The notes beneath the pieces were generated by a model, which had not been told where the DNA came from, did not search any database, and was given only the letters and a program-made list of their open reading frames with translations. The translations under genes were made by a program, and so were the position numbers. 64,000 nt of DNA from Cloeon dipterum. Taxonomy: Eukaryota > Arthropoda > Insecta > Ephemeroptera > Baetidae. Of this stretch, positions 61,440 to 64,000 are shown in pieces; the first letter of the stretch is position 1, and the number at the start of each line of letters is the position of its first letter. The stretch lies in the NCBI RefSeq assembly GCF_949628265.1, contig NC_088786.1, positions 35,671,681 through 35,735,680 on the forward strand, read 5' to 3'.

Positions 61440-62640
61440 GGGGTTAACTCCAATCGGGGACCGACTCGGAGTCGCCGCGATAGCGGTGGCGGGCGGCGGC
61501 GCCGGAAACGCACTTTAAATGCGCCGAATGAAGCGAAATGAGTCGTTGCGGCCGGCTGAATCGCGCAGTAAAAGTGCTCAGGGTGGGCGACCTGGGGAAG
61601 GTTGGTGGTCGGAAGTGCGGCTGGTGGACGCAAAGCAGCGTCAAACTTGCCTGAAAACGCCGAAATCGCTATTAAATTCGGCCTGCGGAAGGGTCTCAGG
61701 ACGGGGGACCCTGGGGAAGGTCGGCCGGTTGCTTCAGGTTGAAGCGCTCGGCGGGCGCTTTCGAATGAGGGGTCGCGGTCGTTGCTGCGGCGAAAACTCG
61801 AATTTTGGCAAAAATAAATCTGTGCGGCTCGGTGCCGCGCCGCACGATTTTTCTGCCGTGCACGCGATTCGCACACCAAAAACCGAAAATCGCCTATAAA
61901 ATGAATTTGGAAAGAGTTAGACCGCTCAAAATTCTGTTTCAGACCCCCGCGCACTCAGTCGTGGGCGTCCGATGGTCAAATTGGAGATTAAATGCGCGGC
62001 GGCTCCGCGGCGCCGCCGCGCGTATTTTCAGCCTGTCCATTTGCGTGCACGGCAAATCGCGGATTTTCAATGCTCCGCCGTGATTCGCCTATGGGCCGGA
62101 TTTCCGCCAAAATCGGTTTGCAGGGACTGTTGGTCGGGCGACAGATTATAGCACAGCAATCGCGGCCCAAAAGAATTTTTTTCCGCCCGAAATCCGAAGT
62201 CGAAATTCCCATGTTAAGCTTATGGGCGGCGAAAAACCGTTCCACGCCGCGCGCCAAAGACTACTCCTCCCAGGTTTTTCATCCGATCAGGTCGAATTTG
62301 GTCTTAAAATGCTCGTCGATAAATTCCGCATCGATGGTTGAGCCATTTTTTTCATTTATTGCCCAGGTCCGAAGATATGCCTGCCGAAAGGTACGGAAGG
62401 GAAAATGGGCAAAATTTGCCCGCTTAATAACTTTTTCGCTATGGGGCCAAAAAATCTTTTCCGCACACCGTTGGATTCTTCTACACGTTGCCTGATCGAA
62501 TCTCGAGTTTGGGGGCCCTAGGGCTCATAGGGACCCCGCGGGGGGACCGCGAGTACCGAAAAATCGCGTTTTCGAACTCTGAGGGGTCACCGCTGACCCT
62601 GAGGAGGTCACCCGGATTTCATACTCGCAGGGCCTTAGTT
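61440..62640. other. GC-rich island of unknown nature
   Basis: About 1.2 kb of clearly higher GC than its surroundings, with GCGGCGGCGCC-type runs, several palindromes (GGCGGCTCCGCGGCGCCGCC) and repeated motifs (GGGGAAGG preceded by CCTG at about 61590 and 61710). Overlapping open frames occur on both strands (up to 192 codons minus, 167 plus), as expected where stop codons are rare. None has a recognisable domain or convincing splice context. It could be a promoter CpG-type island, a satellite-like unit or a GC-rich repeat. Confidence 0.55.
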
Positions 62641-63671
62641 TTTTAGCCAACCCTGAGGATTGGCTATCTTGGAATTTTCGTCAGGTGATTCGAAAAACGT
62701 GGGTTAATCTTATGGGAGCTTCGACTTTTGCCTGTTTTTGACCCTTTCGGCCCTTCCACCTTCCGCGCGGTTCGAGCAGGATGGCAAACTCGCAAATCAA
62801 AATGAAGCTAATTGCAGCCTCTTTCGAATGAGGTGCAACATTTATTTGTGCGTGTTGAAACACGTAAAAAGGTCACCAAAATATGGGGAAAGTGAAAAGA
62901 TCCCATAAATTCCACAAATTCTTGTTATGCCGTTAATTATTGTTACATGGTGGTATTGGGACTGAAATATCATAAATTTTTGGGAAAGGGGGAAAACATT
63001 AATCTCTCGGAGATCTTTTAAGGGAAATGAATTTGATAAGCAAGTCAGCAGCTTTAGAAAAAAAATCAAAAGTTTGTTTTCGGAACTCTAGGAAATGCGA
63101 AATCTGAATAACATTTAAAAACTCTATTTGTTGCTTTTACGAATTTCTAACAAATAACGCCTAACCAACAATTATTCCTAACAATACCCTGAACCAAAAA
63201 TGATACAGGAGTAGGTGCTTGGTGCTCGGCTCCGCATCCGCTACAAATTCAATAAATACACAGAAACACAATGTTTTCTAGAGGGCTTCCTCCATTGAGA
63301 CCTGGTGCCATGCCATTTAATTCGTTCGAGAATTTAATGGCACGCGGAGTTTTTCGCTACCGGCGTCAAATTTTTCGGATTTATCCTCGTTTTCAGTTGT
63401 CACACACAATAAGTCATTCTTTTTCATTTCATCGCTGCGTCAAATTCATTTATTTCTATGCAATTTAATTACAATGCGAAAAGGCTTTCGGGCTTCTTTA
63501 ATTAATTTTAATTGCTTGTTCGCGGAAGAGATAAGCGCGTGCATTGAATGCAACAAAACGTGTGCGTGTGCAAGTGCATGTGGCCAAGCAGAAAAATTTT
63601 ACTTTCGTCAAGTCGGAGAGGAGAAAGAGAAAGTCCTATTATTATTATGCTAGGGCGTATGTAGGTTACAG
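62641..63671. other. Spacer, no gene recognised
   Basis: AT-rich DNA after the GC island. A short hairpin (TGCCATTTAATTC / GAATTTAATGGCA) lies at about 63311-63345. Nothing else was recognised. Confidence 0.4.
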
Positions 63672-63801
63672 AGAGAGATAGAAGTGGAGGCAAAGGCCCC
63701 GCTGCTTTACTTTCTCGAAAACCGCGCAGATCTTCTCATTCGAGCGGAGACCCCAGCTCGAGTCGTCCTTCGGATTTGGACACGCCGAAGGAACTCTTCA
63801 G
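63672..63801 (+). CDS. Weak candidate exon, Ser/Arg-rich
   Basis: Between a TTACAG acceptor and a CAG|GTACAA donor, one frame is open and reads SRKPRRSSHSSGDPSSSRPS followed by DLDTPKELF. This composition looks like a disordered, phosphorylatable segment. No neighbouring exon is visible before the window ends, so the gene cannot be named and the exon may be spurious. Confidence 0.3.
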
Positions 63802-64000
63802 GTACAATATTCATTTCATTATTTTTCCCATTTCTTTTAAGAATAAGCGGAGTTGTTAATTTATTTAATTCACTGTGAATCAGCAGAGAAACGTTTCCAG
63901 TGTTCAGAAAAATTAACAGGAAATTTTTAAAGCAAGTCAACCATTTGAGATTAATTTTTGTAAATTCCCCAATACCACATCCGTTTTCTTTCTAATATCT

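Noticed and set aside
61376-61954. 192-codon minus-strand frame in the GC-rich island
   Set aside because: High GC removes stop codons by chance. The Arg/Pro-rich text and an equally open opposite strand argue against a real protein.

Overview
This is eukaryotic, almost certainly arthropod (insect), nuclear DNA. Genes are broken into short exons with GT..AG introns, the background is AT-rich, poly(A) signals follow stop codons, and many small DNA transposons and SINE-like retroposons are present. A globin X gene points to an insect lineage that kept this gene. I cannot name the species. No bacterial operon, CRISPR array or rRNA gene is present.

Left part (1-12 kb). A minus-strand gene for a long coiled-coil protein, possibly CCDC170-like, has eight phase-compatible exons from 6929 down to 1280 and continues off the left edge. 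A candidate first exon at 10361-10314 lies head to head with a plus-strand COX7A-related gene (COX7RP/COX7A2L type, exons 10640-11161). The GC-rich 278 bp between the two start codons may be a shared promoter.

Middle (12-30.3 kb). One globin X gene spans 18 kb in four exons (12058-12266, 17417-17521, 22547-22667, 30146-30310) and encodes 199 aa. Its introns sit at B12.2, E10.2 and G7.0. A complete S1-family, chymotrypsin-like serine protease gene (18842-19925, six downstream exons after a signal-peptide exon) is nested on the same strand in globin intron 2. Introns 2 and 3 also hold MITEs and a non-LTR retrotransposon relic.

Gene-poor stretch (30.3-41.9 kb). Only repeats and retrotransposon relics were recognised here.

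Right part (42-58 kb). Five tetraspanin genes lie in tandem on the plus strand: 41959-43227, 43677-45945, 50448-51473, 54637-55259 and 57127-58053. Four have the full four-TM layout with a CCG-containing large extracellular loop (LEL). The fourth keeps an open frame and normal splice sites but has lost the whole LEL. Genes 4 and 5 come from a recent duplication that carried an older SINE fragment upstream. Several dispersed families fill the spaces between genes: a TA-flanked palindromic MITE, a hAT MITE with 8-bp target duplications, a second TIR family and a roughly 430-bp A-tailed SINE-like family.

Right edge (58-64 kb). This part holds palindromic MITEs, a GC-rich island of unknown nature (about 61440-62640) and one weak candidate exon near 63.7 kb.

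All gene models were built by eye from reading frames, splice-site dinucleotides and phase matching. No alignment or search was run.
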